From Sipunculus nudus (taxonomy: Eukaryota > Annelida > Sipuncula > Golfingiida > Sipunculidae): a stretch of DNA of 64,000 bases. The translations under genes and the position numbers were made by a program. The stretch's first letter is position 1. Each line of letters starts with the position of its first letter. Positions 14,081 to 26,616 of the stretch are shown piece after piece. Below the pieces are notes generated by a model. That model worked only from the letters and a program-made list of their open reading frames with translations, did not search any database and was not told the origin of the DNA. The stretch spans positions 69,553,676 through 69,617,675 of the forward strand of contig CM049316.1 in assembly GCA_026874595.1 (NCBI GenBank). The letters run 5' to 3'.

Positions 14081-14997
14081 TTGCCAATATATAATCACTA
14101 TACTGTGTCTGTCAGTCCATTTAGATCTGCCCCGAAACTATAACTATAACTAACCCCTGTAGTCCGAACACAGAATTCCGAAACAAGAAGGGAATTCTGT
14201 AGATGTTTATTTTTTATAAAATAGCATTAAAATACGGAGGCAGTTACCTCAAAAGAAAAATTATGCAGGAAAAAAGCTTTTATCCATGAGCCACCGAATC
14301 ACAGAGGTTTCTTGGAATCGCGTCAGTCATTTTTCCGTAATCCTCATGAAAATATACAGACTGATGTGAAACAGTTATCTCATTTTCTGAGAAATGCGTC
14401 GTATAGGTATACAGAGAGAAAACAGATTACAGAGTTAAGAAGACAAAGACCGCCATCTTGGTTCAAAGGATACAAGAGACTACAGAGCAGCTACCGATGA
14501 CTACAGTATCAGCATGGGGGAATAAGCTAACCATTCAGCGAGAATTAATACATCAGCAGACCTGTCCTGTTACCTGCGGTGCCCGTAATGAATTCGAAAC
14601 GATCACAGGAATTGTGATTAGTTGTGATTGGTATATTAAATGTAAGTAAGCAGTTGTGCGTAGGCGATTAAGCCAAGGCTTGGCAGGATGGCCTTGCAGG
14701 AAGGTGTAACATAATATATGCCAAAGATGCCCAACAAGGTTCTCCTTTGTTCGTTCTGTTGCCGATGGGCTGATATTAGGGCTGGAGTTCTTATTGATCC
14801 GGCTCTGCTATTATTGAGGCGTATGGATGAATTGTAATTGAAGATAAAGTCCTCGATGACCGCTCGCCAGGTGAGCTTATGGTGACGCCTCTTCATTATT
14901 AAGCCGGTCTGTGCAGGTGGCCTAGCCTCCGGTCATCTTTAACGCATGGACACTCGCCCACCTACCTACACAGCTGGAAAAGAGATAACTGTATTCT
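14081..14997. other. RGK intron, no coding feature seen
   Basis: Intronic on the RGK gene model. Short open frames have no recognisable similarity. A small hairpin-capable word (ggaggcagttacctc) at about 14237 resembles ggaggcggttacctcc in the tail region near 22298. Confidence 0.5.
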
Positions 14998-15039
<42 letters not shown>

Positions 15040-15137
15040 CTTCTTAATTTATACAAACATACATATGCATACAAACATGCATATAAATGTATATATATAT
15101 ATATGTGTGTATATATTAATATATATATATATATGTG

Positions 15138-15202
<65 letters not shown>
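14998..15202. repeat. compound (TC)n-(TA)n-core-(TA)n microsatellite, second copy
   Basis: (TC)n to 15020, (TA)n 15021-15038, a core containing tatacaaacatacat and catataaatgtatat, then interrupted and pure (TA)n to 15201. Block order and core resemble 5228-5404. Confidence 0.85.
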
Positions 15203-15205
<3 letters not shown>

Positions 15206-15578
15206 TATAGAGAGAGGGAGAGCCACAACTTACATATGATTAAAAACAAGGAAGAAAGGGGAAAAGAAGGAAGCTGAAAAGGAAACATTTCGACGGCATC
15301 AAAAGTGCAGGAATTATTCTGTTGATATATCAATATATATATATATATGTACACGTCTGTGTTTGTAAAGAAAGAAAGAAAGAGGGGAGGAAAACCCTTC
15401 AAAGTACACAAATGGACCGCAACATGGTCATGTGCGCATCGAATATTTATTTCAAACCCTGACACTTACGACTTAGTCGTCGGCCAATTTAACGGAGTAG
15501 TCACATTAACTGGGCGGTTGTGTTACTGGCCGGTCGTGTGGCGGGATTTGCTGTAATTACTCTATCTTGCTTTTCAAG

Positions 15579-15762
15579 GATTATCGGACTTACGGGGAGG
15601 TTGATGCGTACGTCCTGGTGTACTCAGTGACCGACAGAAAATCCTTCTACCATATGGTGGATATACTCAATGAACTCAACCAGGACGAGTCCAGCTACAG
15701 TGCCGTCATTCTCGTCGGAAACAAACGAGATCTGGCGCGAGCGAGAGTTGTTTCGGAAGAAG
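15579..15762 (+). CDS. RGK-family small GTPase, G4 exon (partial gene)
   Basis: Exon of 184 bases after a polypyrimidine acceptor (tatcttgcttttcaag), starting on a codon boundary and ending one base into a codon at GAAG|gtcagt. It encodes DYRTYGEVDAYVLVYSVTD, then RKSFYHMVDILNELNQ, and VILVGNKRDLARARVVSEE. DAYVLVYSVTDRKSF and ILVGNKRDL match the core of Rad/Rem/Gem proteins; NKRD is the G4 guanine-specificity motif (NKxD). The phase matches both neighbouring exons exactly (0 at the 5' side, 1 at the 3' side), which strongly supports a real spliced gene. The intron before it is 2.3 kb and carries the compound microsatellite at 15.0-15.2 kb; the intron after it is 555 bases. Confidence 0.9.
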
Positions 15763-16317
15763 GTCAGTCTTGCTTTTAATTGATAGTATAAAAGTGTACC
15801 CAAAAATATTGCTGTGATAGATACTAAAACAAAAAATAGGTCTTCTGTTGAAATCATATCTTACTATTACCATATGGTCAAATATCTGATTGTAAGTTGA
15901 ATAACGATCTATGATTGCTATGAAATATATATGAACCAAAAACGAGACAACCCACACGTACGTGGTACATATTCATGAGATGAAGGGAAATTTATTATTT
16001 TTCATATTATATTTCTTTCAGTTCATGCTGAGTTCAAGCGAACGCTTTTTGTCCGTTATCATTGGGGTTGTAAGACCTTCAACACGGCAAAAATTATTGA
16101 TTGGGAGTCCTGGTAAATCCCCTCAGATACCAGATACCATGTCAGGATGACCTGTATGCTGCTAAATATATGAGATCAAAAGACCATTTTGCATACTTGA
16201 TAGTAAAATTGGTCGTAGTGTCTACATCTGAACATTTATATCTAAGACTTTAATATATTATATTTTGGGTATGTAGAATGATATTGTTATTTATTGTTTC
16301 CTTTGATTGTGTTGCAG

Positions 16318-16562
16318 AAGCAAAGAAGATATCTTTAGATTTAAATGGCAAATGCACAGAAATCTCAGCAAGTCTGAACTTGAAGGTTGACGAGCTCCTG
16401 GTGGGAATCGCACGACAAATCCGCCTCAAACCAAAGAGAGCAGAAAGACGCCTAAAACGCACCGGGTCAAGCAAGTGCTTACAAAAAGGGAAATTTTTCT
16501 TCGAGAAACTCTTGCCAAGGACATTAATGTCCAAATCCTGTGACAATTTGTTAGTCTTGTGA
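16318..16562 (+). CDS. RGK-family small GTPase, last exon with C-terminal motif
   Basis: Terminal exon after the acceptor gattgtgttgcag. Its first two bases complete the split GAA codon, giving ...VVSEEEAKKISLDL and then CTEISASLNLKVDELLVG. EISAS is the G5 region. After the helix IARQIRLKPKRAERR comes a basic C-terminal extension that ends MSKSCDNLLVL and a TGA stop at 16560-16562. RGK proteins lack a CAAX box and instead end in a conserved cysteine-containing motif (K-S-C-x-x-L-x-V-L type), which this matches. RGK proteins are known to inhibit voltage-gated calcium channels through their beta subunits and to bind phosphoinositides by the basic tail; that this protein does so is inference. 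A possible polyadenylation signal (aataaa) lies near 16832. Confidence 0.9.
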
Positions 16563-18984
16563 CGGCATTTGAAAGAACCCATGTCCAATCAATAAGACAA
16601 GAGTTTGGAAAAACTAAAACATATCTTGTATCGCGTGCATATCTCGTTTTTTTGTAAATTAACTTATATTTTGTTGGGACTCAAACTCAGGCAACCAAAC
16701 CAAATAGCCTGACAAAAAATCACGCGTGCCGCCATTATCCCTTGCCACAATATTGGAGAAAGATTACACGTACCAGATTCTATATTCGTTCAACAAACGG
16801 ATTCCAAGCAGACATACTATAATAGAATGAAAAAATAAATAACTAGCTCTAAGTTCTGCTAATTGAAAATATGACTATATTACTCACAAGCAAGAGTGAT
16901 GTGAGAGTAAAGCTTGCATAAATTTACATAAATATTAAGTGTGATAGTAAGTCAACGTAATCGTTTTCACCATATCAAGTACACTAGCGCTTTCATCAAC
17001 CGATCAACGATTATTCGAAATTACATTTTTCGTATTCGAAATTAGAATATCTTTAACTTTTAATCAGATGTTATATTAAGTCCGTTTATCTGGGTATTTA
17101 TTTCTTAATGTCTGTCATTGTTTTATTTGGATACACGGAGCCTTAATAGCTCGACTATAGTAAACGAAAATCACACGGAATACCGTTCCAGTCGAATAAT
17201 TGCTGGACATTACACTGCGTACTCAAGTTATATCGTGGAGTTATTGACTTTATGTTTTTTAAAAAAGAAATACAACCGAGGAAAACTTTTTTTCAATTGC
17301 ATCTTCTGTTACGGACACCTCTGTTATGGAAACTTTAGTCGACCCCGTGATAGATGGACTAAAATATCAGTAGCACCTGTCATATCCTGTATCTCGAAAG
17401 AAGGTCACTTGGAAAAATGTGAGACCGGCAGAGGGCAAAAGTATTAATACACTAATATTATTCTGGTGAAATTCTTGTAATTTCAGACTTTACAGATATA
17501 TGGTTTAGAAATTTTTTTCAGATATATGGTTTAGAACATTATTTTCGTTAATCACGTTTGTTGATGAAGTTTTTGAAGTTATCTTTAAATATTTACTTTT
17601 AAATATTTTTCAAAGATTAATTTAATTCCGTAGTAATAACCAATCTATCAACGAAAAGGAAAACGCCTCGAAAATTTAAAAATCCATTTTCTCTTCTACC
17701 TATTATGAAGTCTTTAGTAAAAAAGGGTATAGTCTGAGTGTGTATATAATAAATGTACGGAGGCCCAGTTTACAGAGACAATGATATATCTTAGAGGCCA
17801 AAAAAGCTGTGCCGAGATTGAACAGACAAACTTGTGTATGGATGAAGGTATGGTAATCAAACAGCGAATATGGATAAGGAGCAAAAGAATTATTGTTTCT
17901 TAATTAATACCAAGACTGCCTTTAATCGCCTCAAGGGGAATGCCTTAATTGTCTGGTATTTAGATAAAGCAATTACGTAATTGCTTTAATTTAATTTTAA
18001 TTTGTCAGAAGAAAATAACGGTTTCCAAGAACGGAAAGTCGTGTTTTGTATGATCCTATGGATTTGTAATAAATAGTTCTGCTCAAATATAATTGAATGA
18101 ACAGTGTTGCACATGAGTGTATTATAAAATATTGCAATATCATTGTCGCCCCCAGTAAGTGTGGTACCTCAGTATAGGGCGACATCTGGTGTGAATAAAG
18201 TGCGTTTTATCTGTGTGTGAATTTGATATTTATTGTGAATATAGTTTGTCCAGCCTATTAGCTCTGGAGAAAAGATCAGCCGTGAAATTAATGTATGGGA
18301 CACAAGAGTGATTTGTAAATGGAAACGATTATCATGCTTTTAAAACAACTGTATGTAAATAATCTAATAGTCTATATTGTTACCTCTATTTTTTTATAAT
18401 AACGACAGTGTACACCACCATAACCCTTTACATTGTAACTGATCATTTGATATTATTCCAAGCTGTAATCTTGATGTCACCAACTCGATATCATCTGATA
18501 ACGGTAAAAAAAACCTATTTGACTTTCTCTGGTGATATTGGTCCCTTGGTCTTGAGCCGCATTATAGTTTTGTCTGATGTGCCTTATTTTGCACTAACTT
18601 GGAACGACCAATTACAAATTCGTCAAGTTCTAAAAATTCCTTCAAAGATACTCTGCAATTTAATGATGTATTTTTTTATGTCAAGCACAATGATAAGATG
18701 AAATAAAAACATTTGAGACAGACATTGAATAGAATCTTCTTTCATATACAGGCATTCATAATAAGCATGGCATTAAGGCATTCAATCCCATGTGTCCAAA
18801 GAATCAAAAATTATGAGAGAAAATATTTAAATGAACCTTTCTTTCTATAATTTTGTTTATAAGCAAATATTTAAATTGGGGCCATGTTCATTCCAGGCCT
18901 GATATTCCGCAACGCCCTGGTTAAAATAGGTATAATTAATTAGAAATATGAAATGAAGTACATGTGAGTATGTACATGCATAAA
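16563..18984. other. gene-poor region downstream of the RGK gene
   Basis: Probably includes the RGK 3' UTR at its left edge. No other gene supported. It holds a short direct repeat (agatatatggtttagaa at about 17488 and 17521) and a 24-bp perfect palindrome at 17965-17988. Confidence 0.55.
17965..17988. repeat. 24-bp perfect palindrome
   Basis: Half-site taaagcaattac is followed directly by its exact reverse complement (gtaattgcttta), with no spacer. Confidence 0.9.
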
Positions 18985-19345
18985 ATGTTGTAATATAACA
19001 TATGTACAATATCAGATGATCCTCTGGATATCAAGTGCTTGAGGCGTTTCTTAAATATATATGGGGAAGGCGCTTCTTTAGTTTCTGTTGGTAGATTATT
19101 TCATTATTTGGAACCCATGAATTTAAAAGAATTTCATAAATAGTCTGCCCAGGTCATCGGTAAACTGAGTGCCTACGTTGAATGTGACCTAGTGCAATTT
19201 GTATGGACACTCCGCGTTTGTGTGAAATAGTCAGTCATGTATGAAGGGCACTGGTTGTTTAAACATTTGTAAACGAAAAGGCAGGTGAGATATTTGCGTC
19301 GTTCTTCCAATGACTGAATGTCCAGCATTATAAGGCCATTGACAT
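18985..19345 (-). mobile_element. CR1/L2-group LINE 3' fragment, antisense
   Basis: Translated on the minus strand from about 19345 downward, it reads IQSLEERRKYLTCLFVYKC, then LNNQCPSYMTDYF, TRSHST and later NNLPTETKEAPSP and FKKRLKHLI. This is the conserved C-terminal tail after the reverse transcriptase domain in CR1/L2-like LINEs (LxxRR, CLN..P.Y..D.F, NxLP). Stops interrupt the frame, so it is an old 5'-truncated copy. It may belong to the same group as the 7.6-kb fragment but is in opposite orientation. Confidence 0.8.
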
Positions 19346-21937
19346 TATATTCGTTATCAAATACTTATAATAAGATAATACTAACGGCAGGGTTTTGAAA
19401 TTTCCACATTTTTTTTATTTTTTCTAGCAGTTCTAAACATATAAATTTATATAAATGGCCTACTCTAAAAATGTTAGAAATCAAACACAGCTACATATTA
19501 GCCCACTGTAACATAGCTCTGTAATTTCACTCCATTCTTCTTTCATTTCAGCCTGGGCATATCCGTGGATGGAAATTTGATCTCCCCCCCCCCCCCATAT
19601 CAGGGGAAGCCCCTAGGCGGGTGGGGAAATCACAAGTCAGTCCGTTTGACTCTGTCCTCTATAGTAAGGTGGGGATTGGGAGACAGTCCTATTGACGCTC
19701 CCTTTTGGGATAGAATCATTTAATGGAAAGTCGGACAGTGCATAGTCCCGCTATCTCTGTAACAGCAGTCGTCTTACCATGAGGTTTAGGTATGTCTGTT
19801 TAAATACCTTGGTTATGTTACGTTAAGATAATGCAGATTGACCATTCTTACAGTTCAGAATTTAACATACTTGTTGTGTTTCTTTAGATTATTTAAGTGG
19901 ATACCAATTCAAATCATCCACAGAAATAGAAAGTATACTGCAGCGCTATCTAATAGGCCCAAATCTACCGTTCGTGAAATACAATGTTGATCACATGATT
20001 GTGATCCCAATATATCTTTGAGACAGTCGCTTCTAACGATAAAGCTCGAACTGTCTGCTACACCAAATCTCCTATGTTGTTGACTGCACAACAATTGAAT
20101 ATATCCTTCAGTTTTGCGTTTATTTTTCTCTGTCAGATTAAGAGCTATTAAATTTTCTCAAGTGTCAGTATACTGTAGTTTTAACAATCGAAAATGTATA
20201 TAGCAGGGGCATTTCCGGTGAATTAACGCTATATATGATAAACTCTTCAATTGTTATTTTAATAGAAAAACGTATGAAGTTAACTATGTGGGCTTCTACC
20301 TAATTTTGTGTACTTACGAAGGTTTACCAGGGAAGCCCTAATAATGATGGATTAGTTCTCCAGAAATGCCAGAGGAGATGAGATCTCGTTATAAGGATTC
20401 TGAAGCCTCGTCAGAGATTTGATCCCAATTTAATAGATAATGCTTAACTGTCCACTTGCAAGGACAACCATTCTTAAAGTATCTGGTGAAACTCAAAAGA
20501 TCAAATTGTCGGGATAAATTGGTTTTGCGTGCTAATACTTCTTATGCTTGATTTTGCATTTTTTTTCTTATGAGTGCAGGTGTCTATTTTGCTGATTCAT
20601 GACAGATTTACATCGCATTTAACAACACGGCAGAGAATGTAGGTGTTCAAGAAGAATATTTTATATAATGTTCACGCTACGCCTTTGTGGTGACTCTTCA
20701 TTACAACGAGTTTTCCCAACAGTCAACTCGACATCCTGATTTCCGGTGTCGTTTCTCCTTAAAATTAAAATAAGAATATACAGATATGCGAGGGGAGGTG
20801 GGGGGGTAGAGGGTAACAGGCCCCTTATCCCACTCCTTTCTATCTTGAAAAAAAAGTTAAATAGACCAACACACGCGCTTAGTACCGAACAACGGCGTCA
20901 ATACTACCCCTAAATGCACCATTGCAGCCTTAATATTCAGCCTAAATATAGCTTTTATATCCTAAATAACGTCTCTACGCCATAGGAGGGGTTAATCCCC
21001 TTCCATACCCAACCTCCTACTTCAGCAGAGTGCTGTGACTCCCTTTTCTTATATCCTCTGTTCTAAAATCGTTCTAAATTCCTGCTCTCTGCATACAAAC
21101 ATGTTTTCCGAAAGGACCTGTGACGCTGAATCAGGATACCGAATTCAATACAATTTTCTTAAACATCTCACATTTCTCACCAGCGCTAATTGACCCTCTG
21201 ACATTAGAGAGTCTACGACCAGTGTATAGGCTGCCTCATGACCTACAAGTAAGCTGTAACATGGCATAAACAAGAAAATTGTAAGCTTTTTTATATACTT
21301 TATAACACCATCTACCATAAGCAAGAAAATATCCAGTTTAATTCAGCATAATAGTAAGTCTCTCTGCATAATTTGTGAATTTCTGACCCCATGAATTCAA
21401 GCAAGGTTGCACGGTGTTATATGGACGTTAATTTGTCTCTCAGGGTTACTCAGGCTCGCCACGATATATTTGAAATGTTCATACCTGGAAACTCTCGTAC
21501 CTTGCGAAACAAAAATCTGGTCGGGAAAACGGTCACAACACCAGATGATTGGAAATGACAGGCTGTGCAACAAACACAGCTGGTGTCTCCGGGAGAAATC
21601 TTTGCAGTACCAGTGTGTTTAAGCCAGTTTTGGTTAGCCCAGAGTAAAACCTTAGATAGGATGGTTCCAAACAAGTACCATAAAGAAGATAGATAGGTAG
21701 ATAAGTTTAGACTGCACATATAAGAATAGGGACTGTTACCTCCACATCTAATCACTACCGGGTGCCATCACCTGAGCCACGGAGAGCGCCGCAATTAGAT
21801 AAATAACTAAAATCAGTCATATCACCACTCTGTCTTATATTGACACGTCTTGGTCGTAATTCATGGGATGTTATGAAAAAAAATAAAACTATAAGAAAAC
21901 CGCCTTCTGTGGTAAAATTAAAAGACTTAAAATTATA
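19346..21937. other. gene-poor region
   Basis: No gene or recognised repeat that I can support, other than a poly-C tract near 19587-19600. Short open frames show no known motif. Confidence 0.5.
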
Positions 21938-22250
21938 AACCGGCCGGCTTCTGCGGCCTTTGGGTAGAGCACAGGCCTCAAAACCTGGTGGACCGTGAGT
22001 TCGAATCTCAGCCGAGGAGCGAACGGCCTCTACCCAGGGTGGGCGCTCTGCAGGGTTTATGGGGCTACTGTGCCCAACAGTCGTGTTTCTTTCACAAACG
22101 AGTGCGCCTTTCGGGGGTTCCTCAGGGTTATCACCCAGCACTGGGGTTGCTTCGCATCCAGGACGCGCATGAGTGGTACACCTAGCCTGGTTGACACTGA
22201 GATTATCGCGTGTAAGCCCCTGTCAGGTTTTCCGAAACATGAATGAAATC
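21938..22250 (+). mobile_element. tRNA-derived SINE (family 2)
   Basis: A tRNA-like head has an A-box-like stretch (tgggtagagcaca at 21961-21973) and a B box at 21997-22007 (gagttcgaatc). The GC-rich body continues with gtgcgcctttcgggggttcc at about 22105. A diverged antisense copy of the same family is recognisable at 53455-53615. The 3' limit is uncertain. Confidence 0.75.
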
Positions 22251-22469
22251 TTGCAGATCTGCACATCACTTGGTTAACTAAATAAGCATAAAAATGGAGG
22301 CGGTTACCTCCACCAGAAACATGTTTTTTTAATATCATACGCATTAAACCAGAAGGAGCTGCAGTGACAGAGACTCAGGAGGTGTATACACCTTGCCATT
22401 CTTTATTTACACTGTTTAATTACTGAAATAGACAAGTCAGTGGCATCACATTAATTATCTTTTGGTATT

Positions 22470-22595
22470 TAACAACTCAAACTGAATAAACTTTACATGA
22501 ATATAAGAGCCTACCGAGGAAATCACATATAATTAAAATACTAAAATTGTCAATTTAATTTAACGAGGGGACACAATGCATTATACTAGTATATG
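22470..22595 (+). repeat. dispersed direct repeat, copy 1
   Basis: Shares aactcaaactgaataaa, gcctaccgaggaaatca, atataattaaaa and acaatgcat in the same order with 23556-23668, about 1.09 kb downstream. Identity looks high but with small indels. Confidence 0.8.
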
Positions 22596-23555
22596 CAAAG
22601 CGCATCTACTTAAAGCCCTTTTCTTGTGGTCATTGATCTTGTGTTATGCGACACTCGGATATTCATCAAGTCGTTGGTGCCTTAAACCTTTGATCAACGA
22701 AGCCCCCAAGACAGTGTTATCACGGCGTGATTGCTTTTAACCTCCCACAGACATCTTAGCACTCATTAAGCCTTCTATAATTGGCTTCTGCTTGGATAAC
22801 GTCTTTGTGTCGTCCTGTAATTAGTTCTGGTTGACCGACCAAAGAGGAACGTTCGTTAATGTCTCCATACCAGACGGCTTTATACTCGTGTTCTCTTTTC
22901 GCCAGCGGCCTGTTAAATCAAAGCGTCTAGACTTGGGAATATGATCTCCTGTGGGGCGTTTCGTTAGAGAGGAACAATATATTGATTAGGAATATTGGTA
23001 TTTAAATAAAAGAGCACCAAGAAATCTTATTCCTCCGCCAAAACAGAACAACTGTGAGAAGTTCATTTTCCTTTAGTGGGCTTATGCTTTAAATATTTGA
23101 CATGAAACTGTGTGCGGTGTGTCTACTGCGGTGTCTCTGACTCAGAGAACTTGTTATTTCATTCGCTTAACTATATATCAGCACTCTAAGGAATGCAAAG
23201 CCCCGCCATTTATTTATTCTGCCCATATTCCCAAGTTCATTTGTGCATAAGTGAATTTACATTTCTGAATATTCATTGATGACGCCCCTGAATCCGGATA
23301 ATGTTCCGGACCAACACCAAAATCTGATCAAATGACCCATTCTCGAAAGGTCCTGATAATTTCACGAGATTCAGCTTAAACACACACACAAACACTCTCC
23401 CGCACACACAGACACACACACACGAACACGCGAACGGGAATAAACGCATACCTTTCCAGTGGAGATAACTATAGACACACGGACAAGGCTATTCCAGTTT
23501 GAGGTATGATTTAGTCAGAGTTTGTAATGTTTGAGGGATGATTTAGTCAGAGTTT

Positions 23556-23668
23556 GTGACTCAAACTGAATAAATTATACATGAATATGAGCCTACCGAG
23601 GAAATCAAATATAATTAAAAAATATCACTTCAATTTAACCAGGCGATACAATGCATAATATATGTGGG
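23556..23668 (+). repeat. dispersed direct repeat, copy 2
   Basis: Second copy of the 22470-22595 segment. It follows a roughly 31-base imperfect tandem pair (gatttagtcagagtttg twice, 23498-23560). Confidence 0.8.
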
Positions 23669-24922
23669 ATCATTGTGTCCCTTGTCGCTATATGCTATAT
23701 ATATATGCTATATTACCTCTTAAAATGCCAGACTATATGTGTATTAAATGCAGAATAACCCTAAACAACAAAACAATACGAAGCAAGTATTAAATGTTGA
23801 TTAAAGAACATGACCTGTCCGTTCATTTGGCAGATACAAAAAATAATAACAAAAAACTCATTCATGCTTCTATGGTATATTTCAAACATATATACACAGT
23901 ATGTGGTCCATTGGCCAAATATGTTACTTCTGTATTTAAACATATTGAGATCTATATGATCTGTTTACCCGTCTTTATAAAAATAATGTATAATATACAT
24001 TGAATAATTTAGATAAAGAATGCACTTGGATATAAAAATAAGTATTCTTCAGGTGAATTAATACAGTTGCTATATAATGTATATAATACTTCATAAAACA
24101 TGCCTGGATATTATTGTATGCATAGCGATGATTCTATAAGTAAAACAATCAGCAAATGCCCATTATAAAAATCATAACTTGTCTCCTGATTAATAAACTT
24201 GTAACAACAAAGTTAATAAATTTACACCTTCGTTCAGATCTACATGATGACTTCAGTGGTCACTTTGATAATACAAACATATTACTATTATAAAATACCA
24301 ATATGTACGGAGGGAATGCCAGAATTTCCTGCTGTTTCTACTCGATTGCCTTGATTTTTAATATCATGTGTCGCACAGAATAGTTCCTGCGCAGACATGG
24401 CTGAGCATTACAACCCTACTGTACAGTGGAGTTGTCCTTAGAAGTCATACAAAAAGTAGACCCACACATTTAGAAAATTAATTGTGGCTATAAGTACTAT
24501 CAGAGATGCTATGGGTCATTTTATTAGTAACCGTGCAGATACTTTACACTTAATTCATACCTGTAAGACCGAAATAGTGAAAGGACTACTTCATATCATA
24601 CAATGGGAGGGAGTAATAAAACTACAATATGCATTAAGCAGGCAATACATTTCCTCTGTTGTAAGAACAAATTGCACATTCTAACCTATCATATGCCAAC
24701 TCTGTGATTTATTTCCATTCCCTTTCTCACAAAATAGCATAATATCGGTAATACCCGTTTTGTATTAACAATAAAGACTACATTTTAATCTTCAGTATCT
24801 CTATCTCAAATATATATATTAATATACGGAAAGTTTGCATTTAAATCCGAATACTTTTTAACACATAAATGTTTTTATGGTGATTGCAGCATTACCCTGT
24901 GACCATAAATATCAAAAACCTT

Positions 24923-25420
24923 TCATTGACCCCTGACCTTTCTATTCGACGCGCATGTACAGCCAATCACAACCGGTACCACCGACTTTCTATATTCATA
25001 TAAACCTGTAACTGAATTGCATTTTTCTCTTTTCAGGACAAATTTGTAATATTTTACTTCTTCACACTGTCCTCTGAATAAATTACATCTATCGCATACA
25101 CACTTCGCTTGGACCAAGGTTCTTGGGTAACGGAGAGGATCAGTCTCGTATTCCAAGACCCATGGGCAGGATGATCGTCTGCTCAGGGAGTTTGGATCGA
25201 CGTCACCTCTGTTGACTGGTACCCGCTCTATTTCTCCATTGTCAAGTCGTTCCCCGTATTCGCTTAAATCCGGTCCATATTCATTCCACCATGTTGTTTC
25301 TCTTATGACCTTCTTCAGATGGTAGTGGGGAGTCTCAAGGTTCTCTGGATCAGCACATGTAGGGACAGCCAATGAGGGTCCAGCGATCAAACACGTGATC
25401 AAAACACCGAGGGCAGTTTC
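24923..25420 (-). CDS. IL-17-like cytokine 1, main exon
   Basis: Open frame of 166 codons (stop included) after a splice acceptor (aaatttcag, complement of 25421-25429), encoding 165 residues. The start is a hydrophobic stretch (ALGVLITCLIAGPSLAV) that forms most of a secretion signal; its Met must come from a short upstream exon, although an in-frame ATG lies in the acceptor itself. The IL-17 fold signature is clear: CPWVLEYETD at 85-94, then LRYPR, AKCVCDRC at 105-112 and VVPVVIGCTC at 147-156. Counting C22, the mature part has nine cysteines. IL-17 proteins are secreted cysteine-knot dimers acting through IL-17 receptors. It is more diverged from genes 2 and 3 than they are from each other, and lies 17 kb away with a LINE between them. 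Confidence 0.9.
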   Translation of the reverse strand, partial: ETALGVLITCLIAGPSLAVPTCADPENLETPHYHLKKVIRETTWWNEYGPDLSEYGERLDNGEIERVPVNRGDVDPNSLSRRSSCPWVLEYETDPLRYPRTLVQAKCVCDRCNLFRGQCEEVKYYKFVLKREKCNSVTGLYEYRKSVVPVVIGCTCASNRKVRGQ

Positions 25421-26616
25421 CTGAAATTTCATATGATGTAATTATTTGACTTTCGGTAGTTAGCTTGTTGGAGCATTATTGTTTTGTTTCGTTTTTGTTT
25501 GTATGATTTTTCCGGTGTATATGCTGTTAAATTTTCGTGATTCTTTATTAAATGGTCATTGCGTTATGTAACACTTGTTTAAGCATAAATTACTTCATAT
25601 ACCAAACTGAAATCATCGACCCCCCCCCCCCCCCACCCGCAGGACGGGGATACTTATAGGGGCTGATCAATTTATTTCTATATCTATAATTAGGTAAAAA
25701 AATTGTCGATGGACCTTAGGTACCCCGGGTGCAAAATCATCGATTTTATCAGAAGTTTAGGCACAATTTTAGATATTTGTCACAGATTTGTCCTGTTGTT
25801 TATGTTTGACCTTGACCTTTTTCCCAAGGTCGTACATTCCATTAGATGATTCCCCATTATCGCTCAGTTACGGGGGGGGGGGGGCTGCTGCCAGTGATTG
25901 CTAAGCGATTGCATGCATCTTGTTATGTGTTTTTTTCATACATAAAGTTATAATATACATATATTACATACAACTTTAATATATCGTGATTTAATAACCT
26001 AGCTCCTGTTACATAAATCACTTTAACATTCAGCGTGTACGTGTTCCACTGGAAGCTGAAATAAAATAACTATAATAACGCTGCTAATAAAAGCACTAAA
26101 TTGGGTTTTAATTAGTGTATTGCCAATGTATTTTTTTTTATTAGGTAAAACAAAAACAAAAATGAAAACTAGACCCTTCATAACCAATACAATTGTTTTA
26201 AGAGATATACATATTAAAGTACCAAAATATAATTTTCATTTTACTTTAGGATTTTTTTCCAAGTAAGTTAGTATATAATTCTTCTGTTCTGTGTTACACG
26301 TTTTATAGATCTATAGTCGTTGATGTAATTATTGTATTACAAAGGGTAAAGAATATTTCTTTAACTTTGAAGTTCTTGTTCTTTTTTATTTTTCTTACCT
26401 TTGACAAATATTTTCCAGCCATTAGTTTCATTCTTTGTTCTTTGTAGTAGTGTCTTTTTTTCTTCCAGAATATGGTAGCAGGTTTATATGAATTTGATAC
26501 CCACAGAAATACAAGGAGGGTTTTATATACAACTTCAATACAGGAAGGTCCACCACATAATTCCCTTTGTTTCTAAAAATACGACCTAGTGCAAAGGGGG
26601 GTACTTGTTGAGACCT
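25421..26616. other. upstream region of IL-17-like gene 1
   Basis: Expected to contain the intron and the short first exon of gene 1, but no first exon can be fixed by eye. Contains poly-C (25620-25634) and poly-G (about 25874-25884) tracts. Confidence 0.5.

Noticed and set aside
15049-15465. 138-codon minus-strand frame
   Set aside because: Mostly translated (TA)n microsatellite (YIYIYI).
21755-22344. Several overlapping frames of 65-128 codons on both strands
   Set aside because: They fall on the GC-rich tRNA-derived SINE, whose low stop density creates chance frames.
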